DNA from: Variovorax sp.
GTDB taxonomy: Bacteria > Pseudomonadota > Gammaproteobacteria > Burkholderiales > Burkholderiaceae_C
Length of the DNA stretch: 44,963 bases
Direction: 5' to 3'
Assembly: GCA_017744935.1 (NCBI GenBank)
Contig: JAGIAI010000065.1
Coordinates: forward strand, 1-44,963
Positions 36,950 through 44,358 of this stretch are shown here, one piece after another. Position 1 is the first letter of the stretch. Every line of letters starts with the position of its first letter. The notes beneath the pieces were generated by a model. It was not told the DNA's origin and did not search any database. It saw only the letters and a list, made by a program, of their open reading frames with translations. The position numbers and the translations under genes are program-made.

Positions 36950-38548
36950 ATGCCCCGAATTTTTACAAGGCTATTTCCGCTTTTTCGCTGCCTCGCGTTC
37001 GCCGTCGCATGCCTTCTCACGGCTTGCGCGAGCGTGCCGCCACGCACGGTCACGCCGTATTCGCCGGGGTTTCCAGCGTCGCAAGAGACTGAGCTGGGCC
37101 GACTCACCACAAGCTTCCGGCAAGACCCCGACGGGATGTCCGGCGCTCGCGTGCTGCCGCAGGCCGCGTTTGCGCTCGACGCGCGGCTGGCGCTGATCCG
37201 CCGGGTCCGGTCGTCACTCGATTTGCAGTACTACCTGCTCGGCAACGACAAGACCGGCAAGCTGATCGCGCGCGAGCTCCGCGATGCCGCTGCGCGAGGC
37301 GTCCGCGTGCGGCTGTTGCTCGACGACTTCTACACCACCGAACTCGATCCGATGCTGCTGGGTCTGGCGGCCCATCCGAACGTCGAGATTCGCCTGTTCA
37401 ATCCGTTCGTGACCGGCCGGGATCACACGGCGACCCGCTGGTTGAATTTCGCAGCCGACTTCCGCCGCCTCAACCACCGGATGCACAACAAGCTGTTCAT
37501 CGCAGATGGCGCGCTCGCGGTCGTGGGCGGCAGGAATCTCGCGGACGAGTATTTCCTGCGCAGCAGCGGCGCGAACTTCATCGACCTCGACGTGATGCTG
37601 GCCGGACCGGTCGTCGCCGAGTTGCAGACGATCTTCGACAACTACTGGAACAGCGAAGTCGTCTTTCCCCTGCACGACATCGTGCAAAGTGCCAAGCCGC
37701 CTGACGAACTGCGCGCGAAGTTCAACGCAATCACCTCCGCCACGCAGGCGCCTTTGCCACCCGCCGCGCCGGAAGCCGACATGTTCGGCGACCCGCCGGT
37801 GAGTATCGCCATCGCGCAAGGCAAGCTGGAGTTGAGTCCGACACGGGCCACGGCAGTCGCGGATTCGCCAACCAAGGCGCTCACGGACACCGATGGCGAC
37901 GACCCGCACCAGCGCCGACCGCCGACCGTGGCCGAACGCATGCGCGCGCGGCTCGACGAAGCCCGCTCCGAGATCAACATCATTTCGCCCTACTTCATCC
38001 CTGGTGAAGAAGGCATGGACCACCTCGCCCGCCTTCGCGCACGCGGTATTCGCATCACGGTGGCGACCAACTCCCTGGCCGACACCGATGAGCCGCTGGT
38101 CAACATCAACTACAACCGGTTCCGCGTCGAGATGCTCAAGCTCGGCGTGTCGCTGTACGAGGTGAGTTCGGACCAGATCAAGCGCAGCCTCAATCTGCGC
38201 AAGGTCTTCCGTGAGTCGCGCGGCGCGCTCCACGCCAAACTCACGCTGGTCGATCGCGAATGGGCGCTTGTCGGCTCGCTGAACTTCGATCCACGCTCGG
38301 CCTACCTCAACACCGAGCTCGGCGTGCGCCTGGACAGCTACGACGTCGCGCATCGCCTGCTCGAAGCCTTCCAGATCGACAACGTCGAAAGCGTCTACGA
38401 AGTCCGCCTTCGGCCCGGCACCGATTCGATCCAGTGGGTCACGACCGATGGCGAAAACATCGTGCTTGACCAGGAGCCGGACGCCAACGCGCTGGTGCGG
38501 CTGAAGCTGCTGCTGTTCTCGTGGTTCGTGCCGAGCGACCTACTGTAG
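36950..38548 (+). CDS. Phospholipase D family lipoprotein (cardiolipin synthase-like)
   Basis: A 532-aa PLD-superfamily protein. A lipobox LTAC puts the acylated cysteine at residue 26, so it is probably membrane-anchored in the periplasm. Two HKD motifs are present: H179-N-K181-(4)-D186 (HNKLFIADGALAVVGGRN) and H428-A-K430-(4)-D435 (HAKLTLVDREWALVGSLN). The HKD pairs resemble cardiolipin synthases (ClsC-like), but the lipoprotein signal and the linker (about 300-325) are less usual; a phosphodiesterase role is possible. I use the start at 36950 because it gives the signal peptide; the frame continues upstream over the Fur box. Confidence 0.88.
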   Translation: MPRIFTRLFPLFRCLAFAVACLLTACASVPPRTVTPYSPGFPASQETELGRLTTSFRQDPDGMSGARVLPQAAFALDARLALIRRVRSSLDLQYYLLGNDKTGKLIARELRDAAARGVRVRLLLDDFYTTELDPMLLGLAAHPNVEIRLFNPFVTGRDHTATRWLNFAADFRRLNHRMHNKLFIADGALAVVGGRNLADEYFLRSSGANFIDLDVMLAGPVVAELQTIFDNYWNSEVVFPLHDIVQSAKPPDELRAKFNAITSATQAPLPPAAPEADMFGDPPVSIAIAQGKLELSPTRATAVADSPTKALTDTDGDDPHQRRPPTVAERMRARLDEARSEINIISPYFIPGEEGMDHLARLRARGIRITVATNSLADTDEPLVNINYNRFRVEMLKLGVSLYEVSSDQIKRSLNLRKVFRESRGALHAKLTLVDREWALVGSLNFDPRSAYLNTELGVRLDSYDVAHRLLEAFQIDNVESVYEVRLRPGTDSIQWVTTDGENIVLDQEPDANALVRLKLLLFSWFVPSDLL

Positions 38549-38571
38549 AGCGGGCTTCGCGCTCGACTTTT
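38548..38571 (+). terminator. Weak hairpin after the phospholipase D gene
   Basis: gagcg (38548-38552) can pair with cgctc (38560-38564), followed by gactttt. The stem is short and the T run interrupted, so this is a possible but weak terminator. Confidence 0.25.
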
Positions 38572-38633
38572 CACGTGACCGGGAAGATGATCGCCCTCCA
38601 CTTCAGACCTCTTCGACCCTCAGGAGCAAAACG

Positions 38634-39665
38634 ATGCAGCTTGGCATGATCGGCCTCGGACGCATGGGCGCCAACATGACCAGCCGCCTGATGCACGGCG
38701 GCCACGACTGCGTGGTGCACGACAGCGCCACAAGCGCCATCGAACGACTCGCCGCGCAGGGCGCCACCGGCGCCACTTCGCTGCAGGATTTCGTCGCGAA
38801 GCTCGCGCGGCCGCGCGCCATCTGGCTGATGGTCCCCGCCGCCGCGGTCGATCCCGCCCTTTCCGACCTGATGCCGCTGCTCGACGAGGGCGACATCGTG
38901 ATCGACGGCGGCAACTCGTACTACCGCGACGACATCCGGCGCGCGGCGACGTTGCGCGCCTCCGGGTTGCACTACGTCGACGTCGGCACCAGCGGCGGCA
39001 TCGCGGGTTTCGAACGGGGCTATTGCCTGATGATCGGCGGCGAAGACGACATCGTGCGGCATCTCTCGCCGATCTTCGCCACGCTGGCACCGGGTGCCGG
39101 CGACTTCGCGCCGACGCCCGGCCGCCCACCGGGCAGCGGGACCGCCGACCAAGGCTGGCTTCACTGCGGTCCGCACGGTGCGGGCCACTTCGTCAAGATG
39201 GTCCACAACGGCATTGAGTACGGGCTCATGGCGGCCTACGCCGAAGGGCTCAACATCCTGCACAACGCCGGTATCGGCAAGGTGTCGCACGCCGTCGATG
39301 CGGAGACGTCTCCGCTGCGCGAACCCGAGCTCTACCAGTACGACATGAACATCCCCGAGATCACCGAACTGTGGCGACGCGGCAGCGTGATCGGCTCGTG
39401 GCTGCTCGACCTCACCGCTGCGGCGCTTGTCGAAGACCCGGGCCTCGAAGGCTTCCAGGGCCGCGTGTCCGATTCGGGCGAAGGTCGCTGGACCGTCCAG
39501 GCCGCGATCGACGAAGGCGTGCCCGTGCCGGTGTTGAGCGCCGCCGTGTTCGCTCGCTTCAGCTCTCGCGGACAGGCCGACTTCTCGAACCGCGTGTTGT
39601 CGGCGCTTCGGCACCAGTTCGGCGGGCATGCCGAACAGCCGCACCCGCCAGAGACGAAAGGCTGA
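38634..39665 (+). CDS. gnd: 6-phosphogluconate dehydrogenase, decarboxylating (short form)
   Basis: A 343-aa oxidoreductase converting 6-phosphogluconate to ribulose 5-phosphate. The Rossmann motif GLGRMGANM is at residues 7-15; strand 2 ends in Asp (VVHDS), more typical of NAD than NADP use. K188 in GHFVKMVHNGIEYG is the catalytic lysine. It is the short form (about 300-340 aa) rather than the 470-aa enzyme, with a Pro/Gly-rich insert (about 155-175). AGGAG at 38622-38626 sets the start. It lies 22 bp before pgm, likely in one operon for sugar-phosphate interconversion. Confidence 0.92.
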   Translation: MQLGMIGLGRMGANMTSRLMHGGHDCVVHDSATSAIERLAAQGATGATSLQDFVAKLARPRAIWLMVPAAAVDPALSDLMPLLDEGDIVIDGGNSYYRDDIRRAATLRASGLHYVDVGTSGGIAGFERGYCLMIGGEDDIVRHLSPIFATLAPGAGDFAPTPGRPPGSGTADQGWLHCGPHGAGHFVKMVHNGIEYGLMAAYAEGLNILHNAGIGKVSHAVDAETSPLREPELYQYDMNIPEITELWRRGSVIGSWLLDLTAAALVEDPGLEGFQGRVSDSGEGRWTVQAAIDEGVPVPVLSAAVFARFSSRGQADFSNRVLSALRHQFGGHAEQPHPPETKG

Positions 39666-39687
39666 GCCAGATCACAGGGAGCACGAT

Positions 39688-41343
39688 ATGGCCTCGCGAA
39701 TCAACCCTCTCGCCGGCAAGCCGGCACCGCCCGAAAACCTCATCGACGTCGACCGGCTCATTGCGGCATATCACGACGGCATTCCTGATCCGGGCGTGCC
39801 AACACAGCGCGTGGCGTTCGGCACCTCGGGGCATCGCGGCACGTCCTTCGAGTTGTCGTTCAACGCCTGGCATGTGCTCGCCATGACGCAGGCGATTTGC
39901 GACTACCGCAAGGCGCATTCGATCGACGGGCCACTGTTTCTCGGCATCGATACGCACGCACTCTCGGCCCCGGCCGGCGAGAGCGCGCTCGAAGTGCTGG
40001 CGGCAAACGGCGTCGACGTCATGGTGGCTGCGAACGACGAGTACACGCCGACGCCCGCCCTCTCGCACGCGATCCTCACGTACAACAAGGACCGGCAGTC
40101 CGGCCTTGCGGATGGCATCGTCATCACGCCTTCGCACAATCCGCCGCGCGATGGCGGCTTCAAGTACAACCCGCCCAACGGCGGACCGGCTGCGCAGGAC
40201 ATCACTGGCTGGGTCGAATCGGCCGCGAATCGCTATCTCGAACGGCGGCTCGACGGGGTCAGGCGCATGCCCCATGCCGATGCATTGCGCGCGCCGACGA
40301 CCCACCGGCACAGCTACCTCGATGCCTACATCGGCGATCTCGAAAACGTGATCGACATGGCCGCGATCCGCGACGCCAAGGTCCGCATGGGCGTGGACCC
40401 GATGGGCGGCGCCGGGGTGCACTACTGGGGTGCCATCGCCGATCGCTACAAGATCGACCTGACCGTGGTCAACGATGTCGTCGACCTCCGCTTCGGCTTC
40501 ATGACGCTTGACTGGGACGGCCAGATCCGCATGGACCCTTCGTCCGCTTACGCGATGCAGCGCCTGCTCGACATCAAAGACCGCTTCGACGTCGGCTTCG
40601 GTTGCGACACCGATCACGACCGCCACGGCATCGTGACCCGCAGCGCCGGATTGATGCAGCCGAACCACTATCTGACGGTGGCCATCGACTATCTCTTCCA
40701 GCACCGTCCCCAGTGGTCGCCAACGGCCGCGGTCGGCAAGACGGCCGTATCAACCGCCCTCATCGACCGCGTGACCGCGCGCCTGGGCCGCCGGCTGTAC
40801 GAAGTGCCGGTGGGATTCAAGTGGTTCGTGGACGGCCTCATGGACGCCTCGCTCGGCTTCGTCGGCGAAGAAAGCGCGGGCGCGACCTTCCTTCGACGCG
40901 ATGGCTCGGTCTGGACCACGGACAAGGACGGCATCACGGCCGCCCTGCTGTCCGCCGAAATCACCGCACGCACGGGGCGCGATCCCGGTGCGCACTACGC
41001 CGACCTCGCCGCCGAATTCGGCCGCCCGTATTCCGACCGGATCGACGCACCCGCCACTGTGCCGCAGAAGAAGCAGTTGTCCGCGCTCACGCCCGACCAA
41101 CTGCAAGCCACCGAACTCGCCGGCGACAAGATCACCAGCGTGCTCAGCAAGGCGCCCGGCAACGGTGGCGCAATCGGCGGCATCAAGGTGATCTCCGAGG
41201 GCGGCTGGTTCGCCGCACGGCCCTCCGGTACCGAGAACATCTACAAGATCTACGGCGAGAGCTTCCGCAGCGCCGATCATCTGCAACGCATCCTCGGCGA
41301 AGCGCAGGCCATCGTCGACGCGGCCATCGCACCGGCCTCCTGA
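39688..41343 (+). CDS. pgm: Phosphoglucomutase (alpha-D-glucose phosphate-specific)
   Basis: A 551-aa enzyme interconverting glucose 1-phosphate and glucose 6-phosphate, linking glycolysis to polysaccharide and nucleotide-sugar synthesis. S149 in TPSHNPP is the phosphoserine; GCDTDHDRHGIV is the metal-binding loop, and SEGGWFAARPSGTENIYKIYGES the phosphate-binding end. The start at 39688 (MASRINPLAGKPA) matches the family; a further 20 open codons upstream overlap gnd and are ignored. It is full length. Confidence 0.97.
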   Translation: MASRINPLAGKPAPPENLIDVDRLIAAYHDGIPDPGVPTQRVAFGTSGHRGTSFELSFNAWHVLAMTQAICDYRKAHSIDGPLFLGIDTHALSAPAGESALEVLAANGVDVMVAANDEYTPTPALSHAILTYNKDRQSGLADGIVITPSHNPPRDGGFKYNPPNGGPAAQDITGWVESAANRYLERRLDGVRRMPHADALRAPTTHRHSYLDAYIGDLENVIDMAAIRDAKVRMGVDPMGGAGVHYWGAIADRYKIDLTVVNDVVDLRFGFMTLDWDGQIRMDPSSAYAMQRLLDIKDRFDVGFGCDTDHDRHGIVTRSAGLMQPNHYLTVAIDYLFQHRPQWSPTAAVGKTAVSTALIDRVTARLGRRLYEVPVGFKWFVDGLMDASLGFVGEESAGATFLRRDGSVWTTDKDGITAALLSAEITARTGRDPGAHYADLAAEFGRPYSDRIDAPATVPQKKQLSALTPDQLQATELAGDKITSVLSKAPGNGGAIGGIKVISEGGWFAARPSGTENIYKIYGESFRSADHLQRILGEAQAIVDAAIAPAS

Positions 41344-41400
41344 CTTTCGGGACGAGTCGTCACTTTCCTACGCGCGATCGGCGCACTGGCAGACGCGCCC

Positions 41401-41420
41401 ATGCAACTGATCAGGTGCAT
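41401..41420. promoter_or_regulatory. Near-perfect 20-bp palindrome upstream of response regulator
   Basis: atgcaactga and tcaggtgcat are inverted repeats of each other with a single mismatched pair, centred 39 bp before the response regulator start. Its size and symmetry suit a dimeric regulator site. Autoregulation is only a guess. Confidence 0.4.
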
Positions 41421-41449
41421 CCTCATGGCGCCACCACTGGAGGAAAGCA

Positions 41450-42082
41450 ATGATCAAGATCGGTATCGTGGACGACCATGCCATCGTGCGCACGGGCCTG
41501 CGTGACTTCTTCTCGCAACATGTCGATCTCCGCGTCGTCGGAGAAGCGGCGACAGGGCGCGAAGCGATCGACCTCGTGCGATCCAATGAAATCGACGTGC
41601 TTGTCATGGACCTGTCCATGCCGGGCCAGAGCGGCATTGATGCCATTGCGATGATCCGCGCCAAGGCGCCGGACACCGGCATCCTGATCCTGAGCGGCTA
41701 TCCGGAAGAGCACTACGCGATGAACCTCATCCGGCAAGGCGCCAGCGGCTATCTCAACAAGGAGTGCGATCCGATGGAGATCGTGGAAGCGATCCGCACC
41801 ATCGCCCTCGGTCGCCGCTACATCACACCAGCGGTCGCCGAGTTGCTTGCGCGGCAGTTGGACCGCAACAGCGACGCCGCACCTCACGAGCAATTGTCGG
41901 AGCGCGAGTTCCAGGTCTTTCTCAAGCTCGCGACCGGCGAAACCGCCGGGAGTATCGCGGAGGCACTTTCGCTGTCGGTGAAGACGGTGAGCACCTATCG
42001 CAGCCGGCTGATGGAGAAGATGAACCTCACGTCCAACAGCGACCTGACCTACTACGCACTCAAGAACCAGTTGATCAGCTAG
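41450..42082 (+). CDS. Response regulator, NarL/FixJ (LuxR) family
   Basis: A 210-aa DNA-binding response regulator. The receiver domain spans about 1-120, with acidic pocket D8-D9, phospho-acceptor D54 (VLVMDLSMPG), and the conserved Lys in GYLNKECD near 104. The C-terminal LuxR-type helix-turn-helix (about 145-205) reads LSEREFQVFLKLATGETAGSIAEAL, then SVKTVSTYRSRLMEKM. Its Shine-Dalgarno ggagg is at 41439-41443. No histidine kinase is adjacent, so it is an orphan within this window. Targets are unknown; a palindrome just upstream is a candidate site. Confidence 0.92.
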   Translation: MIKIGIVDDHAIVRTGLRDFFSQHVDLRVVGEAATGREAIDLVRSNEIDVLVMDLSMPGQSGIDAIAMIRAKAPDTGILILSGYPEEHYAMNLIRQGASGYLNKECDPMEIVEAIRTIALGRRYITPAVAELLARQLDRNSDAAPHEQLSEREFQVFLKLATGETAGSIAEALSLSVKTVSTYRSRLMEKMNLTSNSDLTYYALKNQLIS

Positions 42083-42084
42083 GC

Positions 42085-42125
42085 ATCGATCGACACGGTG
42101 TCTCACGGCTTTTTTGTCGATCGAT
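42085..42125. repeat. 11-bp inverted repeat downstream of response regulator
   Basis: atcgatcgaca (42085-42095) and tgtcgatcgat (42115-42125) are perfect inverted copies around a 19-nt loop that itself contains a T run. It lies immediately after the response regulator stop. It may be a transcript-end hairpin or a protein site. Confidence 0.45.
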
Positions 42126-42166
42126 CGGCCAGACGCCGCAACTCCTCTGGCCGAGTCGCACTCTCA

Positions 42167-42202
42167 CCCCGCAGACGCTTTCCAGCGAATGCGGGGTTTC
42201 TC
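42167..42202 (+). terminator. Likely terminator hairpin upstream of secreted protein gene
   Basis: ccccgca (42167-42173) pairs with tgcgggg (42190-42196), with an inner cgct/agcg stem (42176-42179, 42184-42187), followed by tttctc. It could end the response regulator transcript. It directly touches the next start codon at 42203, so it could instead act on initiation. Confidence 0.5.
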
Positions 42203-42592
42203 ATGAATGCGCGTTTACTGTTCGTCGCGGGCTTTTCGATGGCTGCCGTAGCCGGTCCTTGGCCGGCACACGCTCAGACAACGAGCGCGGCAGGTATCTC
42301 CGCGGAGTCCAGCGAACAGCTCGAAGCCGACTACCGAGTCATTGCCGCCCGCTGCGGAACGCCCGCCTTCGAGAAGTCCTTCTACAAGCAATCGAAAGCC
42401 GCGGTGGCGGCGGGCCTCGTCACCCGGCATCGCGACCCCGCGCAGGTCGAGAAGGCGGTGACCGCGCTGCGGCGAAACCCCGTGGTGCTGATCGGCGCGC
42501 AGTCGGACTGCCCGGCCCAACTCGAGCATCTGAAGGAAGTCCAGAAGGAGCGCGCCAAGTCGCTCCGCAAAGGCGGCGCGGCGAAAGCATGA
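42203..42592 (+). CDS. Unrecognised secreted protein with two cysteines
   Basis: A 129-aa protein with a signal peptide (about 1-24, cleaved near PAHAQ). The mature part is helical and charged, with Cys51 (AARCGTPAF) and Cys103 (QSDCPAQL), which could form a disulfide in the periplasm, and a basic tail rich in Lys/Arg. I do not recognise the family. The start at 42203 gives the signal peptide. There is no good Shine-Dalgarno, because a GC hairpin occupies that place. Codon positions are GC-biased as in real genes. Confidence 0.7.
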   Translation: MNARLLFVAGFSMAAVAGPWPAHAQTTSAAGISAESSEQLEADYRVIAARCGTPAFEKSFYKQSKAAVAAGLVTRHRDPAQVEKAVTALRRNPVVLIGAQSDCPAQLEHLKEVQKERAKSLRKGGAAKA

Positions 42593-42711
42593 GGCGGGGC
42601 GATGACAAAAGCTGTAGGCCTTCGGTCGCCAACACCGGTCGATTGGCCGATTTCCAATCCCGTCGGGCCCGCGCAGACTTCCGCCATTGGAATCGTTGGG
42701 GGATGCGGACC

Positions 42712-42876
42712 ATGGAAACTGACCTCTACACGCTGGGCGTGCTCGGGATGGTGCTGATGTGCGGCTGGCTGGTGAACCATGCCAATCCCTGGAGCAGTTC
42801 GGATCTCGCGCAGGAACTGAAGGTTCAGCTGGTCCGTTCGACCGACGCCATCCGCGGCGCGCCGCATCGCCGATGA
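42712..42876 (+). CDS. Small single-pass membrane protein (54 aa)
   Basis: A 54-aa protein METDLYTLGVLGMVLMCGWL... with one hydrophobic helix (about 5-24), then NHANPWSSSDLAQELKVQL and a basic end. An alternative ATG nine bases upstream (42703) is in frame; I prefer 42712 because ggggg at about 42697-42701 is better spaced. Its TGA overlaps the next ATG. Too short for a family call. The 119 bp before it (42593-42711) show nothing clear. Confidence 0.55.
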   Translation: METDLYTLGVLGMVLMCGWLVNHANPWSSSDLAQELKVQLVRSTDAIRGAPHRR

Positions 42877-43286
42877 GATCCCCGCGGCCCGTGGCCGCCA
42901 TGGCTTCGGTGAGGCGCAAGTCGGCATTGCTTGCCGCGGCGTCGCTCCTCCTCGCAGCGCTGGGCCTGCAAGGCTACGCAGCGGGGTATCCGATGGGAAT
43001 GACGCTACTGGGCGCCGCCACCGTGCAGGCGTTGATCTGTTCCGCGATGTTCCGCAGCCGGTTGCTGATTGCGGCCGTCGGCACCAACCTTCTGCTCTTC
43101 ATCATCCATGCGATCGTGCTCAGCCCGTTCCTGACGCAGCCGGACCCCCAGCCCGTTTTCATGTTCGGCGACTTCTGCTTTGCGGTGTTCGCCGGAGCCT
43201 CGCTGGTCTTTACACCCGTCGAAACCATGGCGCTGATCGTGCGCGACGCCTACCTCAAGCGGCCCCGACACAGGTCGCCGAACTGA
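42873..43286 (+). CDS. Unrecognised four-helix membrane protein
   Basis: A 137-aa integral membrane protein with about four helices (18-36, 42-60, 66-85, 98-120) and basic ends (MASVRRKS at the N-side, LKRPRHRSPN at the C-side). The start at 42873 overlaps the small-protein stop as ATGA, which argues that both are translated. There is no recognised motif. It resembles generic small membrane proteins often left as hypothetical. Confidence 0.65.
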   Translation: MRSPRPVAAMASVRRKSALLAAASLLLAALGLQGYAAGYPMGMTLLGAATVQALICSAMFRSRLLIAAVGTNLLLFIIHAIVLSPFLTQPDPQPVFMFGDFCFAVFAGASLVFTPVETMALIVRDAYLKRPRHRSPN

Positions 43287-43305
43287 TCGATGCCGGCCGC
43301 CACCT

Positions 43306-43335
43306 ATGCAGGTCGATATAACCGACCACGTGCAT
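43306..43335. repeat. Interrupted palindrome upstream of FHA gene
   Basis: atgca-ggtcg (43306-43315) and cgacc (43323-43327) then tgcat (43331-43335) form two stacked inverted repeats around a 7-nt AT-rich centre, with a 3-nt asymmetric bulge. It lies in the 126-bp gap before the FHA gene, which also holds an A-rich stretch near 43365-43385. The outer atgca/tgcat pair is shared with the palindrome at 41401-41420. Confidence 0.35.
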
Positions 43336-43412
43336 TGGCGAGCCGGCTGTGAAATCATCGGCAGAAAAAAGGGAGAAAAAAGAATTAGCGCTCATCCATC
43401 CAAAGTCCCGAC

Positions 43413-43829
43413 ATGCCGCAACTGATGCTGACGACGGTCTCCGGCGCATCCATGCCGATCACCCTCAAGCCCGACGAAAACACGCTTGGCCGCGGTCCCA
43501 AGAACGACATCGTCATCGACTCTCCGCAGGCGAGTCGCGTCCATGCGGTCATCACGGTCGAGCCGGCGTTCGTCACCATCCGCGATCTGGGCAGCCGCAA
43601 CGGCACTTTCGTCAACGACCACCGCATCGAAAGCCAGTTGCTCGTCCACGACGACAGCATCAAGCTCGGTAGCTACGAAATGCGCTTTGTTTCGGGCGAC
43701 CAGGAATTCAGCCACGTCGAAGCCGAGCGGGTGTCTACGGAGCCACGACTGCTCCTGCACGTGGATCTGGAGTTGGACGACGATCCCACCTCACCCGAAC
43801 CGCCCACCACGAGCCCGGGTAAACCCTGA
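43413..43829 (+). CDS. FHA-domain protein
   Basis: A 138-aa single forkhead-associated domain protein that would bind phosphothreonine peptides. The canonical residues are present: LGRGPKNDIVI (Arg), SRVHAVI (Ser, His) and DLGSRNGTFVN (Asn). The domain spans about 15-95; an acidic, Pro-rich tail follows (VDLELDDDPTSPEPPTTSPG). No Ser/Thr kinase, phosphatase or secretion gene is adjacent. It could serve signalling or type VI/III apparatus elsewhere. The Shine-Dalgarno is weak. Confidence 0.88.
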   Translation: MPQLMLTTVSGASMPITLKPDENTLGRGPKNDIVIDSPQASRVHAVITVEPAFVTIRDLGSRNGTFVNDHRIESQLLVHDDSIKLGSYEMRFVSGDQEFSHVEAERVSTEPRLLLHVDLELDDDPTSPEPPTTSPGKP

Positions 43830-43887
43830 TTCAAGAATCGCCGTGCTCGCCGAGCCGTCTTGAGGCCACCACGACCACAGGCCGGCC

Positions 43888-43915
43888 TTGAAACGACACA
43901 AAACACCCTTATGAT
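43888..43915 (+). promoter_or_regulatory. groES: groESL promoter
   Basis: TTGAAA (43888-43893) and TATGAT (43910-43915) are 16 bp apart. The same segment also resembles a sigma32 site: CTTGAAA followed by CCCTTATGA. It overlaps the CIRCE operator by one base. Confidence 0.6.
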
Positions 43916-43941
43916 TAGCACTCGTCGAAGTTGAGTGCTAA
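43915..43941. promoter_or_regulatory. CIRCE operator (HrcA binding site)
   Basis: A perfect TTAGCACTC (43915-43923), nine-base spacer, GAGTGCTAA (43933-43941). HrcA binds this element and represses groESL until heat shock. It overlaps the start of transcription. Confidence 0.97.
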
Positions 43942-44019
43942 CAACGGCACTCTCGTCGATGCGGCGCAGGCCCGGTGCTGGCGCCGAAACCAACCCCCGT
44001 TTCTAAATCAGGAGATGCA

Positions 44020-44310
44020 ATGAAACTTCGTCCTTTGGCCGATCGCGTGATCGTCAAGCGCATTGAAAGCGAAACCAAGACCGCCTCGGGCATCGTGATC
44101 CCCGACAACGCGGCCGAGAAGCCCGATCAAGGCGAAGTCCTGGCCGTCGGCCCGGGCAAGAAGAACGACAAGGGCGACATCGCAGCGATGAGCGTCAAGG
44201 TCGGTGACCGTGTCCTGTTCGGCAAGTACAGCGGCCAGACCGTCAAGGTCGACGGCGACGAACTCCTGGTCATGAAGGAAGACGACCTGTTCGCGGTCGT
44301 CGAGAAGTAA
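44020..44310 (+). CDS. groES: Co-chaperonin GroES
   Basis: A 96-aa heptameric lid of the GroEL chamber. It begins MKLRPLADRVIVKRIE; a mobile loop follows (SETKTASGIVIP), then GEVLAVGPGKK and the conserved GDRVLFGKYSGQTVK. AGGAG at 44010-44014 sets the start. It is under CIRCE control and is followed by groL after 48 bp. Confidence 0.98.
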   Translation: MKLRPLADRVIVKRIESETKTASGIVIPDNAAEKPDQGEVLAVGPGKKNDKGDIAAMSVKVGDRVLFGKYSGQTVKVDGDELLVMKEDDLFAVVEK

Positions 44311-44358
44311 TCCCTTCTCCCTTCCATCCCCCAATTAACTGAATCTCGGAGAAATCAC

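Noticed and set aside
41351..41361. Palindrome gacga-g-tcgtc after pgm as a terminator
   Set aside because: The 5-bp stem has a one-base centre, so it cannot fold as a hairpin, and no T run follows.
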